A stretch of 64,000 nucleotides of DNA from JALQTD01 sp965656785 (GTDB lineage Bacteria > Bacteroidota > Bacteroidia > Flavobacteriales_D > Sanyastnellaceae). Where the stretch lies: contig CBFHLY010000008.1 of the NCBI GenBank assembly GCA_965656785.1, forward strand, positions 38,089 through 102,088. Reading direction: 5' to 3'. Under the pieces are notes generated by a model. It was not told the DNA's origin and ran no database searches. It saw only the letters and a list, made by a program, of their open reading frames with translations. Position numbers and translations under genes: made by a program. Positions 43,606 through 52,909 of the stretch are shown piece after piece (the first letter of the stretch is position 1; the number at the start of each line of letters is the position of its first letter).

Positions 43606-45066
43606 ATGAAGCATTTTTACGCTCTCTTGGCGGCGCTCCTCGTGGGAACGTCTGCTTTCGCCCAGTTGCCTGATGGCAGCGTGGCTCCTGACTGGACGGT
43701 CACCGACTTGGACGGAACCGAATGGAACCTGCAAAGCTTGCTCGACGATGGAAAGACGGTGATCATCGACTTTTCTGCAACGTGGTGCGGCCCCTGCTGG
43801 AACTACCACAACACGCACATCTTGCGTGACTTGCACGACACGTTCGGACCCAACGGAACGGACGATTTGGTGGTCTTCTTCTTCGAAGGCGACGATGCTA
43901 CCACCAACGCGGATTTGAACGGAACGGGCCCCAACACTGCCGGTGACTGGGTGACCGGAACAACCTACCCCATCGTAGACAACACGGGCGGCATTTTCGA
44001 CGACTACCAAGGGGCTTACTTCCCGACCATTTACACGATTTGTCCCGACGGCATCCTCGTGGAATCGGGTCAAGCTTCGTTCGACGACCACGTGGCCATC
44101 GCGTTCGCTGACTGCGAAAACGACATCACGGGTGCGGCTCCTCTCGTGGATTACACGGGCGATTTCGTGGCGTGCTCCAACGGTTGGAACGCTTCAGTCG
44201 ACATGACGAACTTCGGTTCAGCCGATGTGACTGCTGCAACGTTCTCAATGACCGTTGGCGGTGTGGCTCAGCCGGACATTGAGTGGACCGGCACCCTCGC
44301 TTCGGGTGCTACGACGTCCGTTGACTGCGGTGCTTACACGGCAACCGGTGACGTGAGCATTGAGCTCTACTCGGTGAACGGAAACGCCTGGTCTTCTGGG
44401 GCTGATTTGTCCGTTGCTTCGGCGACCGAAGGCACTTCGCTCATCAAGATCACCATCGTCACGGACAACTGGGGTGAAGAAACCGCTTGGGAAGTCATCG
44501 ACGACATGGGCAACGTCTACGGAAGCTCGGACTTCAACACCTACGAAGACGTCACGGAGTACGTTGAGTGGGTGAGCGTTCCAAGCACGGGCTGCTACTC
44601 GTTCAAAATGTACGACGCTTACGGTGACGGAATGTTCGGTTCACAGTGGGGTGGTGGAGCCGTGAATGGCTCGGCTACCGTTGAAACGTACGACGACAAC
44701 TTGGAGGTCGCCTCCACGATTTGGACGTACAACGGATCTTCCAACTTTACAGAAGCTGCTGCCGGCATGGAAATCACGTCGGTCAACGTCAGCGTTGAAG
44801 AAACTGCGGTTGCAACGACCATGGACGTGTTCCCGAACCCGGTGATCAACAACGCGACGATCGCTTTCAACATGCCAGCGGCAGGTGAAGCTTCGATCAC
44901 GGTGTACAACCTCATCGGCTCACAAGTCATGAACCTCGGTTTGGGCACGGTGCCTGCTGGTGAGCAGCGTCACGTCCTCGACATGAGCAACTTGGAAGCG
45001 GGTGTGTACTTGGTGGCAGTGGAAGCTGCTGGCGAAATCAACACCTTGCGCGTTACGAAAAAGTAA
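43606..45066 (+). CDS. Secreted thioredoxin-like protein with T9SS type A sorting domain, highly expressed
   Basis: The 486-aa protein starts at ATG 43606 with signal peptide MKHFYALLAALLVGTSAFAQ. Residues 22-180 are a redoxin/TlpA fold (GSVAPDWTVTDLDGTEW, active site SATWCGPCWNYHNTH near 66). The middle (about 190-400) is beta-rich, with KITIVTDNWGEETAWEV and CYSFKMYDAYGDGMFGSQWGGG. The last 80 residues (VFPNPVINNATIAFNM, ITVYNLIGSQV, LEAGVYLVAVEA, LRVTKK) are a clear type A T9SS tail. Codon choice differs from neighbours: many GCT, GGT, GTT and TCT codons, which suggests strong expression. A perfect terminator follows. Confidence 0.9.
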   Translation: MKHFYALLAALLVGTSAFAQLPDGSVAPDWTVTDLDGTEWNLQSLLDDGKTVIIDFSATWCGPCWNYHNTHILRDLHDTFGPNGTDDLVVFFFEGDDATTNADLNGTGPNTAGDWVTGTTYPIVDNTGGIFDDYQGAYFPTIYTICPDGILVESGQASFDDHVAIAFADCENDITGAAPLVDYTGDFVACSNGWNASVDMTNFGSADVTAATFSMTVGGVAQPDIEWTGTLASGATTSVDCGAYTATGDVSIELYSVNGNAWSSGADLSVASATEGTSLIKITIVTDNWGEETAWEVIDDMGNVYGSSDFNTYEDVTEYVEWVSVPSTGCYSFKMYDAYGDGMFGSQWGGGAVNGSATVETYDDNLEVASTIWTYNGSSNFTEAAAGMEITSVNVSVEETAVATTMDVFPNPVINNATIAFNMPAAGEASITVYNLIGSQVMNLGLGTVPAGEQRHVLDMSNLEAGVYLVAVEAAGEINTLRVTKK

Positions 45067-45086
45067 TCGCGACGAAACGCATTGGA

Positions 45087-45116
45087 ACCGCGCTCCTTCG
45101 GGGGCGCGGTTTTTTT
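45087..45116 (+). terminator. Intrinsic terminator after the thioredoxin-like T9SS cargo gene
   Basis: Arms 45087-45096 and 45101-45110 form a 10-bp stem (one G-T pair) with a TTCG tetraloop and a run of seven T. Confidence 0.9.
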
Positions 45117-45144
45117 GTGCCCGTACATAACGTTCGGGTCGCCG

Positions 45145-45152
45145 TATATTGG
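45145..45152 (+). promoter_or_regulatory. -7 element TATATTGG for the Omp28 gene
   Basis: One mismatch to TAnnTTTG, 27 nt before ATG 45172. Confidence 0.5.
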
Positions 45153-45171
45153 AGGCTCAGAATTGGTCGAC

Positions 45172-46044
45172 ATGAAATTCCTTCCCTTGTTGCGCTCCGC
45201 TGCGGTCGTTTTGGTGGCGGTGTCCTTGAATCGGTGTGACGTCATTGAGGACCCTGTGCTCCCGCAACCGGCGGGATACCGGGTCGATTTGTACGGCGAG
45301 CCGCCCGTGTTCGATGCGGTCAGCAGCACCGTGCAGCGGGTGCTCGTCGAGGACTTCACGGCGCACCAATGCGGGAACTGCCCCGATGCCGCCATCATTG
45401 CGGAAGGGCTGGCGACGGATGATCGGGTTGCGGTGATGGCCATTCATGCCGGGAATTTGGCCTTGACGGATGATGACCACTTCGATACGGATTGGACGAC
45501 GGAAGAAGGGGATGTGTTCTGGAATCAGCTGGAGTTCCAAGCAAATCCCATCGGCCGAGTGAACCGACTGCCCAACCCCGGAAACTTCTTCGCGCCCGCC
45601 CAGTGGAGCGATGAGACGGCCACTGCCCTGGCCATGGAGCCGGTGTTGCACCTGGAAGGCGAGACGGAGTTTGTTCCGGTCAATGGACACCTCAACGTGC
45701 ACGTATTCGGCCAAGCCTTTGCCCAAACAAGCAGCCCGGTCAACCTCGCGGTGCTCGTGTTGGAATCGCACATCATCGACTACCAATTGAACTACAGCGC
45801 GTCGGGCGACCCGATCGTGCCCGATTACGAATTCAACCACGTCTTACGCGGTTCCTTGAACGGAGCCATGGGACTGGCCTTCGGGAACCTCGGAAACGGC
45901 ATGGAGGTGGGCGAAACCGCCACGGCGTCGTTCACCTATTCGTGGCCGAGTGAGTGGAACATTGAAAACGCCACCCTGCTCGCGGTGGCCACCGACGCAA
46001 ACGGCGTGGTCTTGAACGTCCTCGAAATGCACCCGGTGGAATGA
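45172..46044 (+). CDS. Omp28-family outer-membrane lipoprotein
   Basis: The 290-aa protein starts at ATG 45172. The signal ends around SLNRC, with Cys 22 likely lipidated. The family core is VLVEDFTAHQCGNCPDAA, a thioredoxin-like CxxC, then VAVMAIHAGNLAL, FQANPIGRVNR and YEFNHVLRGSLNGAMG. Omp28-type proteins are surface or periplasmic with an unsolved role, perhaps redox. The stop overlaps the next gene start (ATGA 46041), so it works with the small barrel protein that follows. Confidence 0.88.
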   Translation: MKFLPLLRSAAVVLVAVSLNRCDVIEDPVLPQPAGYRVDLYGEPPVFDAVSSTVQRVLVEDFTAHQCGNCPDAAIIAEGLATDDRVAVMAIHAGNLALTDDDHFDTDWTTEEGDVFWNQLEFQANPIGRVNRLPNPGNFFAPAQWSDETATALAMEPVLHLEGETEFVPVNGHLNVHVFGQAFAQTSSPVNLAVLVLESHIIDYQLNYSASGDPIVPDYEFNHVLRGSLNGAMGLAFGNLGNGMEVGETATASFTYSWPSEWNIENATLLAVATDANGVVLNVLEMHPVE

Positions 46045-46658
46045 GGGCGGCGATTGCGGTGGTGGGAATGGCCTTCGTTTGGGCGGTGAGCGCCCAGGAG
46101 CCCCTTCGGTTTTCTGGAGCCTTGTACACGGGAATCAGCGCCAGCCAAATCCACGGGGATGGGGTTTCGGGCTTCGATAAGTTCGGGCTGACCGCAGGCC
46201 CACTGTTGGAAATCTCCCGCGGAGATGTGGCGTGGGAATGGGGGCTGTTGTACACCCAAAAGGGAAGCCGCAAGGTTCCCAATCCCAAGGCGGGCGACTA
46301 CTCGACGTGGCGGTATCGGTTCACCTACCTCGATGTCCCGGTGGTCCGCATGTGGCAGCCCGAATCGTGGTGGTGGTTTGGCATCGGAATCCAACCGAGC
46401 CTGTTGCTCAATGCCGAGGAGGACTTTTTCAGCACCGGCTATTCGCCGTTGACCACGCCGGAACTGAAGGGCTGGGACCTCGGCTTATTGGGACTAATCG
46501 GGGTGGAGTACACCGACCTCCTGACATTCGAATTGCGCATGAGCCAAAGCGCCTTGCCCATTTCTGCACGGCCCGAATCGCCGGTAATGCGCTGGGACAA
46601 CTTCCTGATGAACATGGCCCTCCAGTTGGGCCTGAAACTTCAGTTCAGTTCGAACTGA
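46041..46658 (+). CDS. PorT-like outer-membrane beta-barrel protein
   Basis: The 205-aa protein starts at ATG 46041 with signal peptide MRAAIAVVGMAFVWAVSAQ. Eight or so predicted strands follow (FSGALYTGISASQIHGDG, GFDKFGLTAGPLLEIS, WGLLYTQKGSRK, FTYLDVPVVRMW). It has the pattern of the outer-membrane beta-barrel (PorT/OmpW-like) family of Bacteroidota. The specific role is unknown. Co-translated with Omp28. Confidence 0.82.
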   Translation: MRAAIAVVGMAFVWAVSAQEPLRFSGALYTGISASQIHGDGVSGFDKFGLTAGPLLEISRGDVAWEWGLLYTQKGSRKVPNPKAGDYSTWRYRFTYLDVPVVRMWQPESWWWFGIGIQPSLLLNAEEDFFSTGYSPLTTPELKGWDLGLLGLIGVEYTDLLTFELRMSQSALPISARPESPVMRWDNFLMNMALQLGLKLQFSSN

Positions 46659-46659
46659 A

Positions 46660-49600
46660 TCACTCGACTTGTCCAGCGGCGTTGAAGATCCGTTCGGGCG
46701 ACCGGTCCAATTCGCTCACTGCCTTCAACCACGTGGCCCAAATGTTCTCCATCACGTCGCTCACGGCCTCCTCGAGTTCAGTTGTTTCTGAATCGAGGAT
46801 TTCCGCTGCACGGAGGGCGTTGGTGCCCAAAGCCTGACCGGGGTCGATGCGGCCCAATGCCGTCCACAATTCGTCGCTGAGGCGTCGGGTGACGTGGTCG
46901 TAGCCTTTGAATCCGCGCGGGGTGGTCCAGCGCTCTTCAACGCAGTGGAGTTCGGTGCGCAAGGAATCGGAGAGTTCGTCGAGGGTTTCGCGCTCGGTCT
47001 TCGGAAGGTGCGACCAAGACGGAGCCACTGCGTCGATGGTGGTGAGGGCACGGGCGACTTCCTGGAGGGCCTCGTCGGCACGGGCGGCGATGGCCTGTAC
47101 GGCGCGGATTTGGGCTTGAGCTGCCCGAGCGGATTCCTCATCGTATGGAACGCGCGGGTCGGGGCGAACGATCAGGGCCTGTCGGCTTGCGTTGGGGCCG
47201 AGTTCCATCACCACTTCGTACGTCCCGGGCAAGGCGTCTGGACCGCTGCCGGGCACCTCATCGCTGGGCTCCCGCAATCCACGACGCGGCCAATGGATTC
47301 CGTCCGTGGAAAGGTCCCAACGCCCTCGCTGGAGACCGGGCTCCACATCCCATTGCATGCGCCGGATGGTGTCGCCCTCGGCATCGAGGATGAACACGCG
47401 CAAATCACCGTCGCTGTAGGCTGCGGCCGTGTCGGGGGCGATGTAGTAGGGCCAGAGGGCTCCGCTGCTTCGGTTTTGGCCTTCCCAAATCGGATCACCC
47501 GGAAAACGCGCCCCCGCAGGACGCGCACGGTTCACCGCGAAGGCAGCCCGTGGCTCAAAGGCCCGCAACCCCGCCGCGAACACCCCGTTTCCCTCCGTGG
47601 CCAACGCGCGCAACGGCTGCAGGTCATCGATGACGTACGCCGCCCGGCCGAAGGTGCCGAGGACCAAATCGCCCCACTCTGGGTGAATGACCAAATCCCG
47701 CACCGGCACACTCGGCAAATCGTGCGTCCACCGTTGCCAATTCACGCCCCGGTCAAAGCTGACGTACAGCCCTCCTTCCGTGCCGAGGAAAAGCAACGAC
47801 TCCGCGACCGGATCTTGGGCGACGCACAGCGCGTGACCCTGAACACCGCTTCCGTCGAGCACCAACCGATCCCACGATTCCCCCGAATCCGTGGTGCGGT
47901 AGAGGTACGGCTGGTCGTCGCCGCGGCGGTAGTCGTTGACGACGACGTAGACCTCGCTCGGGCGGTGCGGGCTGACGTGAATTTGGGGAATCCACGCGCC
48001 TTGCGGAAACCGCTTGATTTCAACGGCGTGGTCGCGCCACGTGGCCCCTCCGTCCATCGTATGCTGAAGGCGCCCATCGTCGGTCCCGACCCAAATCTCC
48101 TCCGAGCTCGCAGGCGCGATGCACAAGATGGTGCAGTGGTTTTCCGCCTGAGTCGCGTCGATGGTCAATCCGCCCGAAGTCGCCTGGTGGAGCTTCTCCG
48201 GATCGTTCGTCGTCAAATCCGGGCTCAGCACCCGCCAGCTCGCCCCCCGATCGCTCGAATGGTGCAGGAACTGCGAGCCGAAGTACAGCCCATCGGCGTT
48301 GCTCGGATCCAAGCTCAGCGCCGCATTCCAAGCGAAGCGCAAGGGCACCGAATCCGGGCGCACCGGCTGAATCGACTGCGACCGCCCCGTCCGCCGGTCG
48401 ATGCGGGAAATCGAACCGCCTTGGTACATCGCGTACACGGTGTGCTCGTCCACGGGCTGCACATCGAACCCGTCCCCGAACAGCACCTCCTGCCAATCCT
48501 CGTTCCGGATGCCGCCCTGGTGCCACACCTCGCTCGGCCCCACCCACGACCCGTTGTCCTGCATGCCCCCGTAGATGTTGTACGGCGTGGCGTTGTCCAC
48601 CGCGATGTGGTAAAATTGGCCGAGCGGCAAGTTCTCCACGAAGTCCCAAGTCTTGCCCCCGTCGCGGCTGATGTTCAAGCCCCCGTCGTTCCCGTCGAGC
48701 ATGAAATCGGGGTCGTCGGGGTGGATGAAAAACGCGTGGTGATCGGGGTGCACGCCACTGTACGGGAGGATGGTTTCGAAGGTCCGCCCACCGTCCGTGC
48801 TCTCATCGACCATGCTGTACAGGTTGAACAGGTGGTCGGGATCGGTCGGATCGGCATGAATTTCAGCGTAGTAGAACGGGCGGTTGCCCACCGCATTGTT
48901 TTGGACCAAATCCCATTTCCGCCCCCCATCCTCCGACCGGTACAACCCCGTGCCCGACTCCGCCTCGATCAACGCGTACACGATGTCGGGATCCGCCGCG
49001 CTCATCGCCAGTCCCATTCGGCCCAACTTCCCGCCCGGCAACCCGGCTTCCTCGTCCAACCGCGTCCACGCGTCTCCCCCATCGTGCGTCACGTACAGCC
49101 CGCTGCCCGCCCCACCGCTCGTGAACGTCCACGGCTTTCGGTGAAAGCTCCACATCGCCACGAACAGCTTGTCCGGGTTCGACGGGTCGATCACCATCTC
49201 GGCCACCCCCGTCGAGTCGTCCACGAACAGCACGTGATCCCAGGTCTTCCCCCCATCCGTGGTCTTGTACACCCCGCGGTTCGGGTTCGTCGCCCAAGCC
49301 GAACCCGTCGCCCCCACCCAAACCGTCTTCGGGTCGTCCGGGTGCACGATGACCCGGTGGATGTTGCGCGTCGCCTCCAGCCCCATGCAGTCCCAGCTCG
49401 CCCCGCCGTCGAGGCTCCGGTACACCCCAAGCCCGCTCGAATGCGAGTTCCGCGGGTTCCCCTCGCCCGTCCCGACCCAAATCGCATCCGGATTCGAAGG
49501 CGCGATCGCCACGGCCCCGATGCTCTGCGTCGGCTGCTCATCGAAGAGCGCTTCCCAAGTCAGTCCCGCACTCTCGCTCCGCCACAACCCCCCGCTCGCC

Positions 49601-49776
49601 GTGCCGGCGTAAATCACTTCCGGCCGATCGCGCTCGACCGCTATCGCCGTCACCCGGCCGCTCATCGTGCCCGGCCCCACGTGCCGAACCGTCATGCCCT
49701 CCAAGAAGGACTCCACGTCTTGCGCCGACGACAGCAGGGGTGCTGCCAGGAGGGCGAGGAAAATGCGCTGCTTCAT
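46660..49776 (-). CDS. BNR/VPS10-type beta-propeller secreted protein (glycosyl hydrolase-like)
   Basis: The 1038-aa protein has a signal peptide (MKQRIFLALLAAPLLSSA). Many sialidase-type Asp-box repeats follow over residues 60-730: GLWRSESAGLTWEAL, GVYRSLDGGASWDC, GVYKTTDGGKTWDHV, GLYRSEDGGRKWDL, YRTTDSGESWDRL. This gives two seven-bladed propellers as in VPS10/xyloglucanase-like proteins. The C-terminal 250 residues are helical and uncharacterised. Such proteins are often annotated as glycosyl hydrolases, but catalytic Asp/Glu cannot be assigned here. The LEA-like gene upstream overlaps it by 4 bp. Confidence 0.85.
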   Translation of the reverse strand: MKQRIFLALLAAPLLSSAQDVESFLEGMTVRHVGPGTMSGRVTAIAVERDRPEVIYAGTASGGLWRSESAGLTWEALFDEQPTQSIGAVAIAPSNPDAIWVGTGEGNPRNSHSSGLGVYRSLDGGASWDCMGLEATRNIHRVIVHPDDPKTVWVGATGSAWATNPNRGVYKTTDGGKTWDHVLFVDDSTGVAEMVIDPSNPDKLFVAMWSFHRKPWTFTSGGAGSGLYVTHDGGDAWTRLDEEAGLPGGKLGRMGLAMSAADPDIVYALIEAESGTGLYRSEDGGRKWDLVQNNAVGNRPFYYAEIHADPTDPDHLFNLYSMVDESTDGGRTFETILPYSGVHPDHHAFFIHPDDPDFMLDGNDGGLNISRDGGKTWDFVENLPLGQFYHIAVDNATPYNIYGGMQDNGSWVGPSEVWHQGGIRNEDWQEVLFGDGFDVQPVDEHTVYAMYQGGSISRIDRRTGRSQSIQPVRPDSVPLRFAWNAALSLDPSNADGLYFGSQFLHHSSDRGASWRVLSPDLTTNDPEKLHQATSGGLTIDATQAENHCTILCIAPASSEEIWVGTDDGRLQHTMDGGATWRDHAVEIKRFPQGAWIPQIHVSPHRPSEVYVVVNDYRRGDDQPYLYRTTDSGESWDRLVLDGSGVQGHALCVAQDPVAESLLFLGTEGGLYVSFDRGVNWQRWTHDLPSVPVRDLVIHPEWGDLVLGTFGRAAYVIDDLQPLRALATEGNGVFAAGLRAFEPRAAFAVNRARPAGARFPGDPIWEGQNRSSGALWPYYIAPDTAAAYSDGDLRVFILDAEGDTIRRMQWDVEPGLQRGRWDLSTDGIHWPRRGLREPSDEVPGSGPDALPGTYEVVMELGPNASRQALIVRPDPRVPYDEESARAAQAQIRAVQAIAARADEALQEVARALTTIDAVAPSWSHLPKTERETLDELSDSLRTELHCVEERWTTPRGFKGYDHVTRRLSDELWTALGRIDPGQALGTNALRAAEILDSETTELEEAVSDVMENIWATWLKAVSELDRSPERIFNAAGQVE

Positions 49777-50222
49777 TTGGTCAGTCCAATTTGCTCAACG
49801 GCGCGCACGGGCACGGTCACGGGAATGCCCCACGCCTTGCCTGTGAAGGTGCCTTCCGCGCGAAGCTCCACTTCGCCGCCCGTCAAAAAGTTCATCAACT
49901 CGTTCTTCAAAATCGCGGCAATGGCCCCCGGTTCGCTCGCCACCTCCAGCGAAATCGTCGACTCCGCCTGAGCCGGCAACTCCACGGGCTCCGTCAAGTC
50001 CACCTTGCCCACCCGCTGATCGCGCACGAACAAGTAGACCTCGCTGTCGAGCGCCTTCACGGGATAGCGGTTGGGATTGAACAACCGCACGTCCATCGTG
50101 CCGTTGAATCCTTGGAGCGTGAGTTGCCCATCGGTCAGCCCGCTCACCTCGCGCACCTCCAATTCCTGGTAGCAGCCCGTCAGGCCGACCACCACGAGCA
50201 CCACCCAGAGCCACCGCATCAT
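49773..50222 (-). CDS. LEA type 2-like lipoprotein
   Basis: The 149-aa protein (ATG 50222; 50219 also possible) has a lipoprotein signal ending in VVGLTGC. An LEA-2/WHy-type beta-sandwich follows: MDVRLFNPNRYPVKALDSEVYLFVRD, KVDLTEPVELPAQAESTISLEV. LEA-2 domains bind hydrophobic ligands or stabilise proteins under stress; the role in bacteria is unclear. The start overlaps the M20 gene stop and the stop overlaps the BNR gene start, so all three are one translational unit. Confidence 0.82.
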   Translation of the reverse strand: MMRWLWVVLVVVGLTGCYQELEVREVSGLTDGQLTLQGFNGTMDVRLFNPNRYPVKALDSEVYLFVRDQRVGKVDLTEPVELPAQAESTISLEVASEPGAIAAILKNELMNFLTGGEVELRAEGTFTGKAWGIPVTVPVRAVEQIGLTK

Positions 50223-51610
50223 TTGGCCGCGTGCAGCGCTGCAAAGTGCTTGTGAAACAGCGGAATGGTCTCGATGCCCTTGAAGTAGTTGAAGACGCCG
50301 TAATGCTCGTTGGGCGAGTGAATCGCATCGCTGTCCAGGCCAAATCCCATCAGCACCGTCTTCAAGCCCAAGATCTGCTCGAAACTCGCCACGATCGGAA
50401 TCGACCCGCCCCCTCGGAACGGCACCGGCTTCCGCCCAAACGTCTCCTCCATCGCCATCGAAGCAGCTTGGTACGCGGCCGAATCGGTCGGCGTCACGGC
50501 CGGCTGCCCGCCGTGCATCGGCGTCACCTTGATCTTCACGGACGGGGGCGCGATCCGGTGGAAGTGGTCCACGAACTTCTTCGTGATGTCCTCGGGATCT
50601 TGGTTCGGCACGAGGCGCATCGAAATCTTCGCGTACGCCTTGCTCGCGATGACGGTCTTCGCCCCATCGCCCGTATATCCGCCCCAAATCCCGTTCACGT
50701 CCAGCGTCGGCCGAATGCTCATCCGCTCCGCCGGCGAGTACCCCTTCTCCCCTTCAACCGCACCGATGTCGATGCTCCGCTTGTACTCCTCCTCGCTGAA
50801 CGGCGCCTCCGCCATGGCCGCCCGCTCCTCCGCGCTCAGCTCGACCACGTCGTCGTAAAAGCCCTCCACTGTGATGCGCTGGTCCTCATCTTTCAACGAC
50901 GCAATGAGCTCGGCGAGGATGTTGATGGGGTTCGGAGCCGCGCCGCCATAGAGGCCCGAGTGCAGGTCCCGATTGGGTCCGGTCACCTCGACCTCCACGT
51001 AGCTCAGGCCGCGCAACCCGACCGTGATCGACGGGATGTCGTTGGCGATGATGCCGGTGTCGCTCACGAGCACGATATCGGCCGCCAGCCGCTCCTTGTG
51101 CGCCTCGAGGAACGGCTCCAAGTGCGCACTCCCAACTTCCTCTTCGCCCTCGATCATGAACTTGATGTTGCAGGCCAAACCTCCCGTCTGCGCCATCACC
51201 TCCAGCGCCTTCACGTGCATGAAAAACTGCCCCTTGTCATCGCACGCACCGCGCGCAAAAATCGCCCCCTCGGGATGCAGTTCCGTCTTCTTGATGACCG
51301 GCTCGAACGCGGGGCTGTCCCACAATTCGAGCGGATCCGCCGGCTGCACGTCGTAGTGTCCGTACACGAGCACCGTCGGCGCCGCCGGATCCACCAGGCA
51401 CTCGCCGTACACCACGGGATACCCCTCGGTCGGAATGATTTCCACCCCGGTCGCGCCCGCCTTCGTCAAGTGATCCGCCACCGACTGCGCGCAGCGCTGA
51501 ACATCGCCGGCGTACGCCGGATCCGCCGAAACCGACGGAATGCGGAGCAGGTCAAACAATTCTTCCAAGAACCGGTCGCGGTTCGCTTGCAGGTATTCGG
51601 ATGCGTTCAT
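50219..51610 (-). CDS. M20-family dipeptidase
   Basis: The 463-aa zinc-dependent peptidase starts at ATG 51610. Metal ligands are visible in order: YGHYDVQP (His, Asp), GACDDKGQ (Asp), catalytic IEGEEEVGS (Glu pair), SDTG (Asp), and near the end LDSDAIHSPNE (His). The lid domain includes RDLHSGLYGGAAPNP. It is the carnosinase-like M20 subfamily that cleaves dipeptides. No signal peptide, so cytoplasmic. It leads the operon with the LEA-like and BNR genes and is divergent from proline dehydrogenase; both may serve peptide and amino-acid use. Confidence 0.93.
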   Translation of the reverse strand: MNASEYLQANRDRFLEELFDLLRIPSVSADPAYAGDVQRCAQSVADHLTKAGATGVEIIPTEGYPVVYGECLVDPAAPTVLVYGHYDVQPADPLELWDSPAFEPVIKKTELHPEGAIFARGACDDKGQFFMHVKALEVMAQTGGLACNIKFMIEGEEEVGSAHLEPFLEAHKERLAADIVLVSDTGIIANDIPSITVGLRGLSYVEVEVTGPNRDLHSGLYGGAAPNPINILAELIASLKDEDQRITVEGFYDDVVELSAEERAAMAEAPFSEEEYKRSIDIGAVEGEKGYSPAERMSIRPTLDVNGIWGGYTGDGAKTVIASKAYAKISMRLVPNQDPEDITKKFVDHFHRIAPPSVKIKVTPMHGGQPAVTPTDSAAYQAASMAMEETFGRKPVPFRGGGSIPIVASFEQILGLKTVLMGFGLDSDAIHSPNEHYGVFNYFKGIETIPLFHKHFAALHAAK

Positions 51611-51615
51611 GGGAT

Positions 51616-51623
51616 GCAAGTTA
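51616..51623 (-). promoter_or_regulatory. -7-like element TAACTTGC for the M20 peptidase operon
   Basis: Its first T is 13 nt before ATG 51610, implying a leaderless mRNA. Confidence 0.5.
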
Positions 51624-51747
51624 ATCACAGACTCCCGCGGTTGCGGCAAAGACGTGAGTCGTCGGTGCAGCGGGATGTTTTGGTTCAATGAGCCGCGCGT
51701 GCGACCCGCCACCACCTGATGCTGGAAGGTTAAGGAAGGGGCTGGAG

Positions 51748-51755
51748 TATATTTG
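51748..51755 (+). promoter_or_regulatory. -7 element TATATTTG for proline dehydrogenase
   Basis: Exact TAnnTTTG match, 19 nt before ATG 51767. Confidence 0.6.
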
Positions 51756-51766
51756 TGCCACTTCAC

Positions 51767-52909
51767 ATGGCACCTGATTTCAACAACACCGAGCAGGCGT
51801 TTCGCCACTTGAGCGACCGCGAACTGCGCAAGGCCCTCCTGCTTTTTCGCACCGTGGGCAGTCCTTCGCTTGTGCGCCTCGGCAAGGTGCTGATGAACGT
51901 GGCGCTCGCGTTGCGGATTCCGTTGGGATGGGCGATCAAGCCGACGGTGTACGCGCATTTTTGTGGCGGGGAAACCATAGCGGAGTCGGAGGGCACCGTG
52001 GCGCAGCTCGCGCGGGGACGGGTGCACACCATCCTAGATTACAGCGCCGAGGGGAAGGAGAGCGAGAAGGAACTCGATGCCACGCGGGACGAAGTCCTTG
52101 CGGCCATCGATGCGGCACAGGGCGATGCGCGGCATGCGTTCAGCGTGTTCAAAGTCAGTGGGGTGGCGCCGACGCCGGTGTTGCGCGACCCGGGGAGTGA
52201 CCCCGCGGCGTGGGAGCGCGTGAAGGCGCGGGTGGCCGCGTTGTGTGGGCGGGCCGCGGAAACGGGCGGCCGCATCTTCATCGACGCGGAGGAAACGTGG
52301 TTTCAAGGGGCGATCGACGCGCTTGCGGAGGAACAGATGAGCCGGTTGAACCGGGAGCGAGCCGTGGTGTTCAACACCGTGCAGTTGTACCGCCACGATC
52401 GGTTGGCCTACCTCAAGGCGCTCACGGAAAGGGCGCAGCATGAAGGCTGGCACCTCGGCGTGAAGCTCGTGCGCGGGGCGTACATGGAAAAGGAACGCGA
52501 AAAGGCCGCCGAAGCGGGCCGCCCGTCGCCCATCCAGCCCGACAAGGCCGCCAGCGACCGCGATTACGACGCCGCACTCGCATGGTGCATCGACCACGGC
52601 GTCAGCGTGTGCAGCGGGAGCCACAATGCCGCCAGCAATGCGCTGTTGTGTGAGCTGATGGAGCGGGCGGGCTTGGAGCCGGGGGATGATCGGGTTTGGT
52701 TCGCGCAGTTGCTCGGGATGAGCGACCCCATCAGCTTCAACCTTGCGGCGAGCGGTTACAACGTGGCGAAGTACGTGCCGTATGGGCCCATCCGGGAGGC
52801 GATTCCGTACTTGATTCGGCGGGCGGAGGAAAACACGTCGGTGGCCGGCCAAACCTCGCGGGAGCTGTCGCTCCTCCGGGCCGAAGTGCAGCGGCGAAAA
52901 GCGACATGA
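51767..52909 (+). CDS. Proline dehydrogenase
   Basis: The 380-aa FAD enzyme oxidises proline to pyrroline-5-carboxylate. It has the TIM-barrel signatures FKVSGVAPTPVL, IFIDAEETWFQ, VFNTVQLYRHDRLAYL, GVKLVRGAYMEKERE, CSGSHNAASNALL and, at the C-terminus, KYVPYGPIREAIPYLIRRAEENTS (active-site Arg pair). ATG 51767 is chosen over GTG 51755 because of the promoter position. It overlaps the DODA dioxygenase start (ATGA 52906). The P5C dehydrogenase is not adjacent. Confidence 0.93.
   Translation: MAPDFNNTEQAFRHLSDRELRKALLLFRTVGSPSLVRLGKVLMNVALALRIPLGWAIKPTVYAHFCGGETIAESEGTVAQLARGRVHTILDYSAEGKESEKELDATRDEVLAAIDAAQGDARHAFSVFKVSGVAPTPVLRDPGSDPAAWERVKARVAALCGRAAETGGRIFIDAEETWFQGAIDALAEEQMSRLNRERAVVFNTVQLYRHDRLAYLKALTERAQHEGWHLGVKLVRGAYMEKEREKAAEAGRPSPIQPDKAASDRDYDAALAWCIDHGVSVCSGSHNAASNALLCELMERAGLEPGDDRVWFAQLLGMSDPISFNLAASGYNVAKYVPYGPIREAIPYLIRRAEENTSVAGQTSRELSLLRAEVQRRKAT

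Noticed and set aside
46894..49971. A 1025-codon open frame antisense to the BNR-repeat gene
   Set aside because: It is rich in Arg, Pro, Val and His with no domain pattern, and mirrors a well-supported gene. GC-rich codon use on one strand commonly leaves the opposite frame open.
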